The notes: generated from the letters alone by a model not told the origin. A stretch of 64,000 nucleotides of DNA from Orthonyx spaldingii (GCA_013397795.1 VZTJ01005550.1:186001-250000), one strand, 5' to 3'. Positions 1 through 14,412 are shown, counted from the stretch's first letter. A program made the numbers and translations.

Positions 1-933
1 AGACAGGTACCTGTCTATCTTCATCTAGAAAATACGTAAGGAATTGGGTCTTGGGTCTTGAGGATGAGGAAGAGGGGGAAAGAGAGCAGAAAAGTGGAAA
101 GACACAATCCTCTTGTAGTCCTCCAAAATGGTATAAGAGAAGGATGATATCCTTGAGCTGCCAAGGGACCCAGAATTTTACTAAGGTTATAGTAAGTTGG
201 GTTGTTCGATTTTTTAAAATTAATTTGTATTTCTACTTTTAATATCTGTAAACAAATAACAAAGGTTGCTTAGAAGCAGAGTTCTGCTTGTTTCTTTGGG
301 ACAGATTAGTCAAACTTTTAAGTATTTCACTTGACATTGCTTTAAGAGTACAGACACTGATCTTTCAGTCCCCTTCCTCTAGGCAATTACCATTCTCTTT
401 CTCTTGACATGGTAACTGTAAAAGAAAAAAACAACCCAGTCATTACTAACATTGGTACCCAAAACCTCCACTTAATTTGGCAAGGTTGGCCTTAATTCTA
501 ACAGCAGGGGAATGATACCATGGTTTTATGAATGCAGCCTCCAGCTGATTTAAAGAAACCCTCCTGTCAAAATTTAAATGACTCATGATTTTTGCATGGC
601 ACAGAGAATGTTTTAATTTACATAATTACACCTGTATAAACTATGCACTGACTGGTTCCCAATCTTGAGTTCACTCCAAAATCTCCCTAAGGGAAAGGTG
701 TCGCATGTGATGAGAAACAGTTTATGAGTCTGCAAATGTGAAGGGCAAGAACAAAGAGCCCAATCACTTGCCCTTCCTACAATGAGAAATCCTACCTACT
801 GCAACACCCTCAGCGAGTACGAGCTGATCATTCAGTGAAACGTGAAACAGCCAGTGCCACAGACACAGACTGCAAAGTCCTCTTTTTAGGTTTGAACTGC
901 TGCAACTGGAGCATTAACAACAACCAGCATTAC

Positions 934-3900
934 CTGCAGCAACTATTACTATGTCAGCGAGCTGCGTATGGATCCTGAGCTGCTCTTTTGGGGTGTATCT
1001 GTGAGTAACGGTCACTGTAGCATCACCTGAAACAGAAGAGAATATCAATTAATTGTCAGATATGAAAAGCTATAAAAAGTACAGCATTTACTTTCAGGTG
1101 CAAATTACTTACTTTGGTACATTAATACCAGTACAGATGATCACATTTGTCTTGGAATGTGACCTTTAAATCAGCATAGGTAGAACACTCACAACACTCG
1201 CTGCTCACACATATGAAAAAACACTTGTTCTTAAAAATTCTCCCAGGATGAATTCATTGATATACTGTGGACTAAATCACCCCTTCCACGGCTCCGTTAC
1301 ATTCAGTGGAACTCCACAAAGCAAACCCAGCACGGAATCCAGTGTCTGCTTTATCAAGCCCAGTTTGCACAGGGTGCCACAAGACTCAGTTGTTTGCCAC
1401 AGACTAAAGCTTCAATACAAGATCACCAGTAGAAGCACAGGAAACACATATCGTTCTGGGCAAACTCAAAACACCTGGGGCTGCTCCTGTGGGTACCCAC
1501 ATTCCTTGGCAAGAGCTACAAATAAACCCTCCCAGTAAGACATGAAAAACCCTTGTACTCTTTGATGGAGATACTGAGGAGAGACCACGACATGAGCAGT
1601 TGTGGGGAGAGGGTCTGAAGTCTCCTACTGCATCCAACAGCAGGCGTGGTGCTCCCTCAAGGACTGCCCAAGCAAGCAGCAAAGATAACAGCTCTCCAGC
1701 AGACTCCTCCCAACCCTCTCTGCAATTATTTGTACTGCACAGTGTTCACGTGTTACACACCCCCATCTCTGCCTTCCACTCATCACAGACACCCAGGCCA
1801 TATAACCTGCCATTAAACTAAAACTTTTTGCCTTCTCAGACATTACCATCACATCTGCTTCCTTTGGAATATGTCTGACTGATCTAATCTGTGCCTCTCA
1901 TTAACTCTCTCAGGCATCTCATCTCCAGGCTTTCTGTGCTCTGACTTCTCTGCTCTTTCCCCTCACCTCTTATCCCTCTTCTTCAGGTTCTATAGTGCAC
2001 AGCATCTCCCCAAAGACAAGCAGATCAAGACATTTGCAGATAATGAAAACAGAAAAGTACAGGCTTAAAAAAAATAGAGGAGTCTTCTGACACCTGCTTT
2101 AAGCAAAAAAAGTATGTCTTGCCTAAAATCACAATCATTGTTTGGCAGGGAGGTTGAGAAAAACCAATGGATAAAATCCAAAGTTACAAAGTTACCTCTG
2201 AGTAATAAAATAGGTGCTAATTTGCCACTAAGATGTTAGGGAGGAATGTGTCTGTAGTCAGCTCCTGAAACCAAGTAATGGCTTTCACTACCAAAAAGGA
2301 AAGGAGAAAAAAAGGGAAAAAAAAAAAAAAAGCCCCTACCTTGAGAATAGCAGTCCAGAAGCTTACAGACACCTCAGAAAGGGGAGGTTTTCCATTTATT
2401 TGTGATCATGCCCAAACAGAAAATAAACAACTATTTTTACACTGCTACTTCTGCTGAAAGAAGAGGAATACATTTAACAATTAAGATTCCACATCATACT
2501 CCCAAGTCAATTCCCTAGCTTATAAAACAGACATAGCGTCTTGACCTGCCTACACAGAACATTATTTATTTTGGAAGGGGTTCACACAACTTTTCCATCT
2601 AATCAGATATTGCCACCTGCAGGACACGAGTGTATCTACACATAAAACATCACAAATTAAGACAGTCCCCAACTTTTAACTTTTGTTCATAATCTATAAA
2701 AAAATCCAACCAAAACCTACAACAAAAAAAGAAATAAAAAACAGTATCCACACAAACACCCTTTGCATCATTTCTCAATAAAAATATTTAATCAAATCAG
2801 TCCAATTGCTGAAAAAACTTTCTTGACTGATAACACGAGAAAGTTCTTTTTCAGCATTTCATTGTCTGGTCCCTATCCTCCTGAATTAAAAAAAAAAAAA
2901 AAACAAACACAAAACACGCTGAAACCAGGGCCTGCCTTCCTTTCCACATGCCATCCAGGCCGGTGTCCTGCTGCTCACAGCAGAAGCAGAAATTAAACCC
3001 AAGTGCAGAAGATGAACCAGATCTTCAAGGACAGCCCCATCTGTGAGTCAGGGAGGAAAACTCCCATCATGTACACAGCATATACATACACAATGCCAGT
3101 TCATTGTCAGAGAAGTACACATGTTCCTTTGTTTTCTCACTGCCAGCTGCTTTATACTGTGTACCAACACTTAGCAGGCTGGAAAATTAGAATACTACGT
3201 GAGAAAGAAATCCTTTTCTTCAGATTAGGCAAAGACAACTTTGATGAGTAAACTCTTTCTGTATCTAAACTCCAGTGTCAGTAAGGGACTGTCTGAACAT
3301 TCTTCTGTCCCTACACCAAATATGTGACATACTTCGAACCACTGGCAATGCCAGCATATAGGGCTGCCAGGGAAGTAATCTGACACGTCAGGAACCAGAA
3401 CATTGGCAGAAGACCATGAAGCACCACAAAAAACTCATGGACTGGCCCCCCAAAACAAGCTTCACTACCCGGCAGTCAAACAGGAACTAGAAACCCAGGA
3501 TACAAGACAACAAAACTGAGCCATGGATCCAATCAACTCAAAAGCTGGAAGCTGCAAACAGTATTTACTTACAGCTAAAAGCTGTCCATGCAACTGCTGT
3601 GGGTTTTGCAACAAGCTGCTGAAAGCATCACGGGTCACTAAGTCTCCTCATTTCCAGCTGTAAAATGTGTAAGTAGTTTGCAACATGACTTTGTGTTGTA
3701 CCAAGCCTGCTTCAAACATCAGCTGCACTGCCAGTAATACATGTCTCCCAATATTTGCAGCAAATGGCAAAAATGCTACTAATTTTCATGGGAATGAGGA
3801 TGAGACCAGAACTACGCACCAACGGTAATTACAATTCAAGCACTGAGAGAAGTTCCCAATAGCAACTTTCCCACAGAGGCTGAATGGAAAACCCAACTCT

Positions 3901-6900
3901 ATGATTAGTATAAAGCTTTTAGTGTTTTATTATATTAATAACAGATTTCACTCTGCTCCAATTAAATAGGCCTGGGATTAAATGTCCATGTTTACCTCAT
4001 TTGTGCACACACCACCATGGCAGTTTCTAACATCAAAATGAAGTTGCAAAACAGCAGCATTCTATCTAAACTATATTTGTTTTAATTTCTACAGCACAAT
4101 TATAGCAGCACATGTAGGCCTCTGTAATTAGAATGACTTAAAAATATTTTCACCACAACACCCAATTTCCAGGGGGATATAAACTGCACTGCAGAAATAT
4201 CCCCCAGGCCAACATGTAATCATAGAGCTCACGCTGAAAAGTTCCTTGACTGGTCATTTGGGTATTTTCATAAGCAACACCTCACTGACATAGCACAACA
4301 CAAGGGTCATGTCATACCCTTTTTTTTATACATACATAAGTGCATATATGTATGTGTGTGTTCGTGTGCATATAACAAATGAAATTAATACTGAACTACT
4401 GAACAAGCATGAGGATAAGGCATATAGATAGCTACATTGTGTAAAACACCAGAGGAGCTCTTCAAGACCTCACTGACAGTATTACCCTCAATGATCAGTG
4501 CTGGCTGTATTGAAATTGTAGTTGTTTCAAATGGAGGAGGAAATGATGACTTAATACCAGAAAAAGTCGAGTCCAGAAACTGCTCTCCTGAGAACAAGTC
4601 AGGAAATATGTTAGCAAATTTATTTCCTTGCTCTGGTTGCAAGAGTTGACAAGAGTAGAAAGCTTTCTCTTTAATCTGAGTCCTCTACTCAGCTTTATTT
4701 TCACAAATGGGCTTCACAGATGGAAACATTGGGACAACATTCCTGCACTTACCTCCAGGCCTTTCATGCTCTCCATCAGTATGTAAAAGCATTGAAATAG
4801 GCATTCCAACATTCTTAGATCTTCCAGCTACAAGAACATTTTTTCCAAATGTCTGTATTCCTTGTAGGGAAAAAAAAAAAAATTATATTCCACTATTGTG
4901 ATACATCTAAACCCTTCTTTTCAATCCCCAAGACAGATTTATTTGTTGTTGTGGACTGCTGACATCAACACTACTTGAAAACTTACACGGCTGAATTTGA
5001 GGCATGAATCCACAAAACAACTTACAGCTTTCACCTTGGAGAATGGAAAACTGACAACTCATTCAGGTTATCTGAATCACCCTTAGCAAGGACTTAATTT
5101 CCCTGCTCCAGTCACAAAGGGAAGCACTTAGGTCTACCAATAAGAACATGTACATTCTAAATTTAAAATTACAACTATTGAACACATTTTTTCCCCTTCT
5201 AGTACTGAATTATGTGCTCCCATTTTTTATTCTTGTTTCTTCCCCCTTCTCCACAAGAACTTAAGCATTCAAATCTTCTATTTGACAAATACTCATGTCA
5301 ACAACAGCACAGAAAATTGCCTGCAAAACGACAAAACTCAGAAAGTTACTGAAGTGTTCCACCAAGTACTACTGTCTACATTTAATTAATAGTTGGCACA
5401 AGATCCCATCCACTTGGCAACTCCTTATAATTGAGATTAATACTCTAAATGTTTGTTCTTCAATCGGCCCAATGCATTTAGATAACCTAGACCTTTTAGC
5501 TCACACTTGAGTTAATCCTTTGTTCGTCTCCCAGGACAAAAAGAATTTCAGGACAGCTGAGTCTCTTACCTGTCCGTTTTATGATTTCCCAGACAGCGGC
5601 AGCGGTGGCAGGGATTATGGAAGGCTGATCAAGACACAGACGTCCAATATTCATGATATGGAATCCATCCACATCCTTTTCAGGGGCGATGGCGTTACAG
5701 ACTATGCGTTCATCTATGTGATCTGGGAGACACACAGCTCTCAACTACAGCTCCTTCACTTCTCAGGTGCCAGCAATACCACTGGAGTCATTACACAAAC
5801 ACACGGCCTGGACCTGGCCAGGGTAATTAATTACTGTTCTTGGTTCAATAGACTACACTCCCCCTAAAGGGAGCAGTTACAATTTCACCTTTTCAAGCAG
5901 TTTACTGAAAATTAGGTTACAGCATTTGTCACAGTGTTAATATAACAGATTCTGTCAAAATATTAGAGCCCAGTACTCAGATGAGAATGAGGACAGTAAC
6001 TATAACGGGAAATGTTTAAGCAAGTGAGATTTCAGGGTCATTTCTGCATTCTGGAAGTCTTAAATATGAAGTGGCTCAAAAATACCTACAAACCACAGGA
6101 GAACAGTTATGTGTATTTTTCTAGTTTCTAAGCCCACAAAAGATACATGAGCTAAGTTTTAAACAAATACACGGAAATCTCAAGCTGAAATAACTTTGCA
6201 GGTCTAGCTTTCCTTTTCCAATAATACCATTGTTTTTAGTCAACTGTTAATCAGCAGGACCAAAGCATATCCTACTTCATTAGAAAACTGAGAATACACA
6301 AAACTGTTTGATATTGGGGATCTCAAAACACTAAGCATGGCTTAAATTACATTGCCTGCACATAATTTAATATTCATATCTATTCATAGTAAACATTTTT
6401 CACATGCAGTGATGATATAGGACAGCTCTGCAACTGCTTGAAGCTTATACTGCGTAAACATCAGCACTGATTATCAAAAAATGTGTGTTTGCCAGATCTC
6501 TCTCTGCAGTTACAAACCCAAGCATAAACCTGGAATACATAAAAACAACCCAGAGAAACAGCTCCACAAAACATCCCATACTGAACTAGAAAGCAATCTG
6601 TGTTTAATGCGTGACTCACAGCCTGCTCAGAGCCCCAAAATGGCGGCGACTGACCCACAGCCTGCCCAGAGCCACAAAATGGCGGCGACTGACCCACAGC
6701 CTGCCCAGGGCCACAAAATGGCGGCGACTGACCCCCTCCCTGCGGTAACCCAGACCTGTTGAAAGGTTTTCTCCAGGAGAAAGTCAAGCTGACCCCCAGA
6801 GAGGGCAAATGGGGAGAAAGCCACTGACCCTCTGTGGGTTAATGACTGGTTTGTTATTGAACCTCCTGAGAATCTGGTTGTTTCTCCCATGCACCAATAA

Positions 6901-9900
6901 GAATTAATCAAACTCCCTTCCCCTAAACCTGACAAGTGGGCTGGGCCTTTACAATGTTCATCTCAGATTGCTTTGACTGCTTTTTGCATCTTTTACATCC
7001 CCCATTCTAGCCACAACCTGAACAGAATCCCGCAACTGTGTGTCCAAGTCAGAGAGCACTACAGGAGGTTTAAAAAAACCAAATAAAGGACAATTAGTGT
7101 CAATAAGGAAATTCAGGTCTTGCCAGTAAAAATATTTTAGAGACATAAACAGGATGTTTTAATTTAATAGGTTTTTGTGGTTTTGCATTAAAAGGAGTCA
7201 GATAATTAAAAGATATGCATATTATAAATCTTAAACCATAGTAATCTTCTGTTAAAAGATTTCCAATTAAACAACCCCTGGAGTTAAACCAGGCTGCTAT
7301 GATTTACAATTTAATTCTCCATTTTTTGATGAGAAGAAGTTTCCTTCTGAATCCTAAGGAGAAAAGACTGGAAATTAAGATATTAAGTACATTGATAAAA
7401 TAATCTCTTAGAGCTGAAACTTGCCTCACAGAGACTGAAAGCAGCCATAACCATGTTTTTATGTCAATTTGGGGATTAAAAAAAAAAAAGAAAGAAATTT
7501 GGAGTAACCTACTAAATGGCTTTTGCAAAACAGAACTTGTTACCCTTAGGTAAGTCAGTGGTTCATCCAACACAAACTTGGCAGCCTTGCTTTTCCTTGT
7601 GCCTGGGTTGAGCAGAATACTGCTCTGAAAAACACCTCCTCCTCCTCACCGTCTATCTTTAGCTTCCCAGAAACAGATAGATAATAGATACAATTAAGTA
7701 GAAGGAAAAAAACCCCATGCTTTACATGGATATTTTCCACGCTCAAAACTGATTGCAGAATTTCAGAACAGGGTTTACAGTACTGGGAAGAAATGCAGAT
7801 GCACAGCTGGGGACAAGTGAGCCGTGGGCCTGAGAAGAGGATGTGGACACCTTCCTTCTCCTTCAGGGATGCTTTCAAAACACTGTTCTGGGTAGGTCAC
7901 CCCCACAGCAACAAACCAATCAACCCAACTCAAACTGTATAGACAGTCACTATTGCTATTTAAGGAGCAGATTCTGTTTGCCTCAAGAAATGCATTTTCC
8001 TGGTTTACTTCCACATGCCTTCTTTTACTTCCAGAAGAACAAAATAATTGCCTAATTATCTTATTGTCAGTCTCATAAAACATCAACTGATACCTGTACA
8101 GATTTCTTTGCTGTCGTTCCAAGTCACTCTCCAGGCCAAGTTCCTCTCGGCACTCCCCCTCTCCCTCGTTAGCTAAACTTGCAGGACTACACTGGGCATC
8201 ACTTGCCAAGCAACTTCAGCTCGCACACGGAGAAGCTCCTGTTTACACAACAAACAACATCTGCCTCCAGCGCTGGCACAGGAAAAATAGAGACTGCTTT
8301 TGAAAGGGGAAGACTGATGAAAATAAAAACATAGCACAAAAGCGATTTGAAAAAGCACTGAATGGATTTTCATCCTCTGTCTCAAATAAATAATATTTTA
8401 TGGCCATCTGCCTGGCAATTTAAACTAAGATACAGGAAAGTCTCCAGAAAACCATCGGCACATCATAAGTAATGCACTCAAAAGGTGCATAGAAAAGAAG
8501 TTCTCCTCAGGCAAAGATTACAATCCTCAAAGTTAAGTTGCCCCAGCTTACGAAAGTACAACAGAACAAAGCTATTTCTGATTCCATTTTTAACCCAATG
8601 TTGATCAAAAGCCACACCTTATGCGGTTTACTGTAAAAAAACTCAAACCCCACACAACAACCTCAACGCTGGTATAAGAAGCCTTCACTGATAAAGTTTT
8701 CACAACTTTTAGGCTTGGTCTCTTTCCATTACAAGGCAAATTTTTAAGAAAATTTGGAAAATGAGCTAACTTAGCTTTTGGCCCTTTAGTTTATTAAGTC
8801 CCTTCAAGGAAAAAAAAAATCCATTTATGTGAGTTATATTTGACATCTGGTATGGAAAGAACTGCCTGAACATTTCCAGTTCATGAAAAAATGCACATTT
8901 AACTTTACTATACAGACAATATTGCAATATTGACAAAGTTCTGCTATTGATTAAATTATTCTAAAGCTTTTCCTAAAGCAAGCAGCAGCCAGGCCTGTCT
9001 GATAGGTTGGATGGGGGCTAATTAGTCTTCATGTAGTTATTGGCACAGATGTGCCACAGTTCTTGAGAGGAATCTTCAACCAATTATTTTAGGGCTTCAG
9101 CATTTCAGTGTAGAAGCATCAAACATTTCAATTGACACACCTAGAATTATCTTCAGGCTTTTCTTCCTTTCTCATGTTGACCAGGTTTAAATTCACTACC
9201 TTTCAAGACTAAAGGAAGTTCTGAACTGTGCCCTGACAAAAGCAGACAGCTCAAGGGCAGACTGTAGTGACCTGATACCCTCCTCATAAACAACAAATGC
9301 ATTTCTGTAATTGGTACCTAACCATTTCCCTGAGTACCCACAGCAGTAAGACAATGACACTCACACCTCCCGTTTCTGGGGAACACGGAACGGCACTGGG
9401 AGTCCAGTGTACAGGCCTGCCTCCTCTGCTCCAGGCTTCAGACAGGATGATTTCCATCCCTAGTGTAGGGTAAACCTGGGTAAACCCACGACACCTAGGC
9501 TGTCAGTGCTCCATCTGTTGCAGTTCTCCTTGCTGCAGTGAAACTTCATGAATTACATTGCCTGCTGCTGCTAATCCCTATTAGTGGGAGAGACGTTTGT
9601 TCAATGGAAACCGATCACATTCCATCAGCTCCTACCGTGCTGGCCAAGATGTGGCTCTTTGCTTGTGTTACACTTCCACCTTGTGGCAGATTTATTGCAG
9701 TACACGGCCCATTGCAGGCAGCTCTCTCTGACTCCAAGTGCAAACCCTCCTCATCATGAAGGCTGCTGTTTGTTACAAATACAACCAAAGCGTTTTTTCC
9801 TCCATAACTCTCAGCACCTGCCCCCATTTTGCTGTTTTATAGATACAAAAGAGCTTCAGTTCAGTTTTGTTTCTTTGCAAGTTTTACCACTGGAAAAAAT

Positions 9901-12900
9901 ACCACTTGGCCAGCTACTCCCCAGTGATATTTCAGTAAGCTATTATTACAAATTAGGAGAAGGGAAATAAAAAACCCAAGAATTTAGTCAAGGCTTTTAG
10001 GACCTTTGCACAAAGCTCACCTGGAACATTAGGGCCAACATAGAAAACATAAATAAATGTTTAAGGCAAAACCTAGAATCACTATGAGAAAGGCTATAGC
10101 ATCATCTGCTACATAGCATAATTTTGCATGATATAGGGGATGAAAGTATGGAACTCAAGGCAAACCAGTCCAACATGCTAAAAAAATAAAGATAATTCAA
10201 CTGGATAAATTATGTGAAATGCCTTGAAACACCACTCTGATGGATCATTTAAAAAAGTACATTTGACATATGAAATTATTCTCAGGACTTGTTTTCTTCT
10301 TTAAAACGAACTGCAGGTTCATTAAAAAAAAGTAACATCTCAGCTAACCCTTCATAATGCATGTCTTCTTTCAAGAGCTTCTTATATCCCTAAAATACAC
10401 TTGCAGCGCAGACATATCAAACTCTTTCCTCTTACATGGACTGTGTATGAGGAGTGGGACAAAGATGTCACCTACCTGGGAGAGGCAGCTGAACTAACAA
10501 ACCACTAACTCTTGAATCCTTGTTGAGTTTTCCTGTCATATCCAAAAGCTCTTCCTGTGAAATGTCTGTAGGCCTCAGTATGATCTCACTAGAAATGCCT
10601 GATAAAAACAAAAAACAGAAGACTTGTCAGAATTAGAAAATTGAGTGATGTGCAGCTTAGTCCTTTAGTCCAGAAATCTGTCTGATGTTTAACAACCGTT
10701 TCCAAAGAACATTTTAAGACACACCATGCAACTTACGGCTCCCATTCAAATCACATTAAAACTACTTTCTTCATACATCCATGCAATTTCTTTTCTTTAG
10801 GTCCATCAGAGAAAACGTGGAAGAAACTGGTGCAAAATTTAATTAAGACGCTAAAGGGATTCCTCCTGCTTTACTTTTTTATTTTTAACTAAGAATATTT
10901 TGTGCTTGCCAAAGGATCACTTATATGACATACCCACAGCTGCAGCTGCTTTTATCTTGTTCCTGACATAGATGTGACTGGCTGGATTGTCTCCTACTAA
11001 TATGACAGCGAGGTGAGGCCTCTGATTCCCAGCGGATATCCACGATTCCACATCCCTTCGAACCTCCTTCAAAACCTGGTGAGCAAGCTTTGTCCCTGAG
11101 ATAATGGTTGCTTCGTCACTATAAAGACAAAAAGATACACAACACTTAGGTCTAAAGTGTCACCAAGAAGAAAACACCTTTAAGTGTGTGATCTACCATT
11201 TTAAACACCGCCAAATGTTTTGATTCATTTGCCAGCATTACAAGTATTACTTGAAAAACACTAACACACTACAAACCTACACGGGAAAAAAAGTGTTTCC
11301 CCACTGTCTTATTGAAGAGCAGGGATGTGCCATCAGTGCACACGGAAGAGGAGCTCACCAGCCACAACTCACCTTCCCAACACACGCAGCCAGCCACATA
11401 AACTTACATGAACTCCTGCATTTTCAAATTCATTCTCATGCCCGCAGGTTTTACTGGTTTAAGGAATGTTTACCCACTTCCCTCCCAAATTTCCTTAAAA
11501 ATGGATTTGACACGGGATTATTTACACTATTCTTTTGTCCAAGCCTAGTGATATGAATATTTCTCATATTTCATAGCTGCTGGGAAGGGAGATAGCAAAC
11601 AGCATTTCTCACATCTGTAAAATATAAAAATAGCAAATACTGAAATATTTTGATGCTTCTTAGGTTTAGAATCTAAATAGTTTAAGTCCTTTGATGGAAA
11701 TATCACACAGGAGCTGCATGAACAAATAAAGCATCACCTGTACAGAAAGTTTACACTGCAGCAGGCTATTCAAGACATTGAAACTAAGATGTGAATTACT
11801 ATTATTTTAAATTTTATACACATTCAAACCTTGACCAGGTATTAGTCAATGGCAGATTTGTGACAGATTTCACGACCAAGTTAAATGACAGACTTAATAT
11901 GTGTTACTATGCCACCCTGTCCCACCGTTATCCCACCCACCCACGGATGCTCTTACTCTGAACCCAGCGTGGATTTACAACAGAAAATTCACATACTGAA
12001 TTCTTGTTTATGAATCCAGTGACTTGCAGGACATGACAGAAACAAAGATCTGAGCTGCTATTTTACATCAATTTGTACACTAAAAGCCTGAGATCAGATC
12101 GAGCACCACAACAGAACCTTATATGTCCCATACATACTGCATGAAAACCTCTGGAAAGTATTAGTGCAGGAACATCTACATTCTGCAGAACTAGAAAAAA
12201 CAGTTACTAGCAGCAAAGAAGAGAAGTAGGATATGCACTGGTCCAGAAATACAGCTACTTCTCCCAAAACTGGCAGAATCAATTCTTGGTACACAGAACA
12301 TCCAAGGGGTCAAATGTTTATTTCCATGGACGTTCAACTAACTCATCCTTTCATTCTTGAAATCACAAAGACAGTGTTTTCAGCATAGGCACTTCTGATC
12401 TGCTGAATCTCTTCAGGCAACTTTCAGTTGGGATTTAAGACAATTATATATAAATTAAAGGGTTGACAAGCAGGAGCTCAGAGAGACCCTCCCATGCACA
12501 GCCAGGCAAGAGCTCAGAGCTGCAGTGCAGCAAAACCAACACCAGAATCCCTGTGAAGGCAGTGCAATAAATTAAACACACGTGGTGATTATTGTCAGGA
12601 CACTGATCTCCGCTGCACCAAAGCACGCCCTGTTTGCCAGCAAATGATGAATATACACAGTAATTCTTGTATAAATCCACTGACAGGCTCTTGAAGGTAC
12701 CAGGAGCAAGCAAATGTGTACTCACAGATTCCCTTCTGGGAGGGGGCAGGAAGGTCACATGGCAAGGGCTACTTCAGTTTCAGGGGCACAACTTAAATCC
12801 CCGAAGAGTCACCAAGGCCAGGGCCGCGGCCCGCTCGCCGCCCGCCCTCCCGCTGGTTCTTCCCCGTTTTCCCGGGAAGAGCCGCGCAACTCAGCGGGCA

Positions 12901-13213
12901 TCCGAGGGCATCCACCCCCAAGGGCGACGGCGGGGGACCCGAGCCCGCTGATCCCTCAGGCGTTTCGCGCCCTTTGGACCCGCCGCGCCGTGAGGGGTAC
13001 GAGGATGAGGAGGAGTAGGATGATGAGAAGGAGGAAGGGGGAGAATGAAGAGGAAAAAGACCTGATGGGTGCAAGGTACCTGGCGGCGCGGCGAGGGGAG
13101 CTGCTGGTGCTGCGAGTGAGGGCTCGCCACCGCCTCAGGGGCGCCCAGCCCGGGCGCAGCAGCGCGGCAGAGGAGGAGGCGGAGAAGGAGAAGGCTGTGG
13201 TAGCCGCCGCCAT
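934..13213 (-). CDS. MTHFD2L: MTHFD2L, mitochondrial methylenetetrahydrofolate dehydrogenase/cyclohydrolase (5' part, exons 1-6)
   Basis: This family oxidises 5,10-methylene-THF and hydrolyses the product to 10-formyl-THF in mitochondria, feeding the one-carbon pathway. Six coding exons are visible: 13080-13213, 10934-11118, 10476-10598, 5570-5722, 4753-4860 and 934-1026. All have GT/AG borders and phases agree, giving 265 residues. The 44-residue first exon is rich in Ala, Ser and Arg, as expected of a mitochondrial presequence. Exon 2 carries the Y-x3-K pair (Y95, K99) of the active site. Exon 3 ends in QLPLP and exon 4 holds the PEKDVDGFH folate motif. Exon 5 has GRSKNVGMP of the dinucleotide-binding fold. 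The C-terminal PGGVGP motif and stop lie beyond the left edge. I chose the ATG at 13211-13213 because it has a purine at -3; an in-frame ATG at 13277-13279 would add 22 residues. MTHFD2 is the closest alternative, but the chemokine neighbours favour MTHFD2L. The introns hold no other gene that I recognise. Confidence 0.95.
6612..6728 (+). repeat. 39-bp minisatellite, three copies, each with a YY1-like core
   Basis: Three head-to-tail 39-bp units lie at 6612-6650, 6651-6689 and 6690-6728 in MTHFD2L intron 3, with only a few mismatches between them. Each contains AAAATGGCGGC (at 6637, 6676 and 6715), close to the known YY1 site AAGATGGCGGC. The unit is more GC-rich than the surrounding intron. 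It may be part of an old LTR-like element continuing to about 7.1 kb, but I see no clear LTR ends. Confidence 0.85.
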
Positions 13214-13470
13214 TTCGCTCGGTCCCCACGGACGGAAGCGCCGCCGCAACCAAGCGACAAGGGGAGGAGGCGGGGCCACTGCCGGGACCGGGGACGGGGA
13301 CCGTGGCGGAGCGAGCGGAACTCAGCGACCGGTGGAGCTGAGGGGAGGGCGGTGCTGGGGGCGGGAGATGCTGAGCGACGGGCGGTGCTCAGGGCAGGGC
13401 GGTGCTAAGGGCGGGAGAATGTGAGGGCGGGCGGACCTGAGGGACGGGAGATGCCGAGGCACGGGCGGAG
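13214..13470 (-). promoter_or_regulatory. MTHFD2L CpG-island promoter with tandem GC boxes
   Basis: The sequence just upstream of the MTHFD2L start codon is GC- and CpG-rich. It contains several GGGCGG or GGGCGGG units spaced roughly 15-25 bp apart between about 13340 and 13470, in an imperfect repeat of the type GGGCGGTGCTGAGGG. No TATA box is visible. This is the usual layout of a housekeeping promoter bound by Sp1-type factors. The island continues leftward over exon 1 to about 12.8 kb. Confidence 0.75.
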
Positions 13471-14084
13471 CCGCTCCTCGACGTGACACGGACGTCGAGC
13501 CTCAGGGTACAGCTGGAGCCATGCAGATGATGCCTCAAACACGGGCTTCGGCTGCAGCATTTGGTTCCCGTGAGCTGCTCTTCCCCTCACAATTAGGAGT
13601 GGGCAGACGCAGAGCTCCATGGACAAGCATCGATGCCCCCATCATAGTTTTTCCCCGCACCCTCGTGTTTTCTGAGGGGGAACTCTCATGGAATTGCTTG
13701 CACCTTGCATATTGGTGCCTTCTGTCACGTTCAGAGGCAGATTTTATAGTAAAAAATTCGCCTATGCAGAGTGGAAGAAGAGAACAAATCAAGATCTGAA
13801 ATAGTATATGAAAAGCATGCCAAAATAATAACAGCACTCTTACCAGCCTACTGACAGTGGGCAAATTCCTTTATAAAGCTGGGAAAAGCTTTGGAAAGAT
13901 GTGTCTGCTTAGTGAGGCTTCGTGTTCTGCTATGGTCCTGGCAAAGTTTTTGATAAGTTAGGTGTTTCCAGAAGAATTATGGCTCAGGTGCTTCCACAGA
14001 CAGTGTGCATGCTGGGTTTTAATAGCTTGTCCTTTCTGAAATATTCTTACCAAATTACACCTAGATAAAAACATCCCATTGTCC

Positions 14085-14412
14085 GCCTTTCCCTCAGCGC
14101 CGCCCGTACCTCAGCATCTCCCGTACGCCGCGCACCCGGTCCTGCTACTTGTCCCGGCTCTTTCCCTCGTCGTTTGGTTGCTCCGCCACTTTCACCTGTG
14201 GGCACCGACCGACAAGGCTGCGGACATCACAAGGTGGAGGGTTCTTCCCCTTCTGCTCCGTGCTGCTGCTCCCGGGCTGGGCGCCGCTGAGGCGCTGCTG
14301 GCGAACCCTCACCCTCCTGATGCCTCATCCTCCTCGTCCCCCTCACGCTGTGGCGGGAAGCGCGAGGCGGGCAAAAAGGGCGCGAAACGCCTGAGGGGAG
14401 GGCGAGGAACAT
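14085..14412 (+). pseudogene. Inverted decayed copy of the MTHFD2L promoter/exon 1 block
   Basis: The plus strand here aligns with the minus strand of the true MTHFD2L first exon. Shared blocks include the TTGGTTGC segment, the CCCGGGCTGGGCGCC stretch (PGWAPLRR in the real gene) and the AAGGGCGCGAAACGCCTGAGG end block. The position matching the start codon reads AAG, and the segment with the splice donor is deleted, so it cannot serve as a coding first exon. Its end block is closer to the 16.1-16.5 kb copy than to the functional one. It may still act as a CpG-island promoter reading away from MTHFD2L. Confidence 0.75.

Noticed and set aside
6461..7150. Possible endogenous retroviral LTR around the YY1 minisatellite
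   Set aside because: No paired terminal repeats, target-site duplication or viral coding sequence could be identified by eye; kept only as a possibility.
12714..13424. 236-residue plus-strand open frame
   Set aside because: It is antisense to MTHFD2L exon 1 and its promoter, is Arg/Gly-rich through GC bias, and has no recognisable family.
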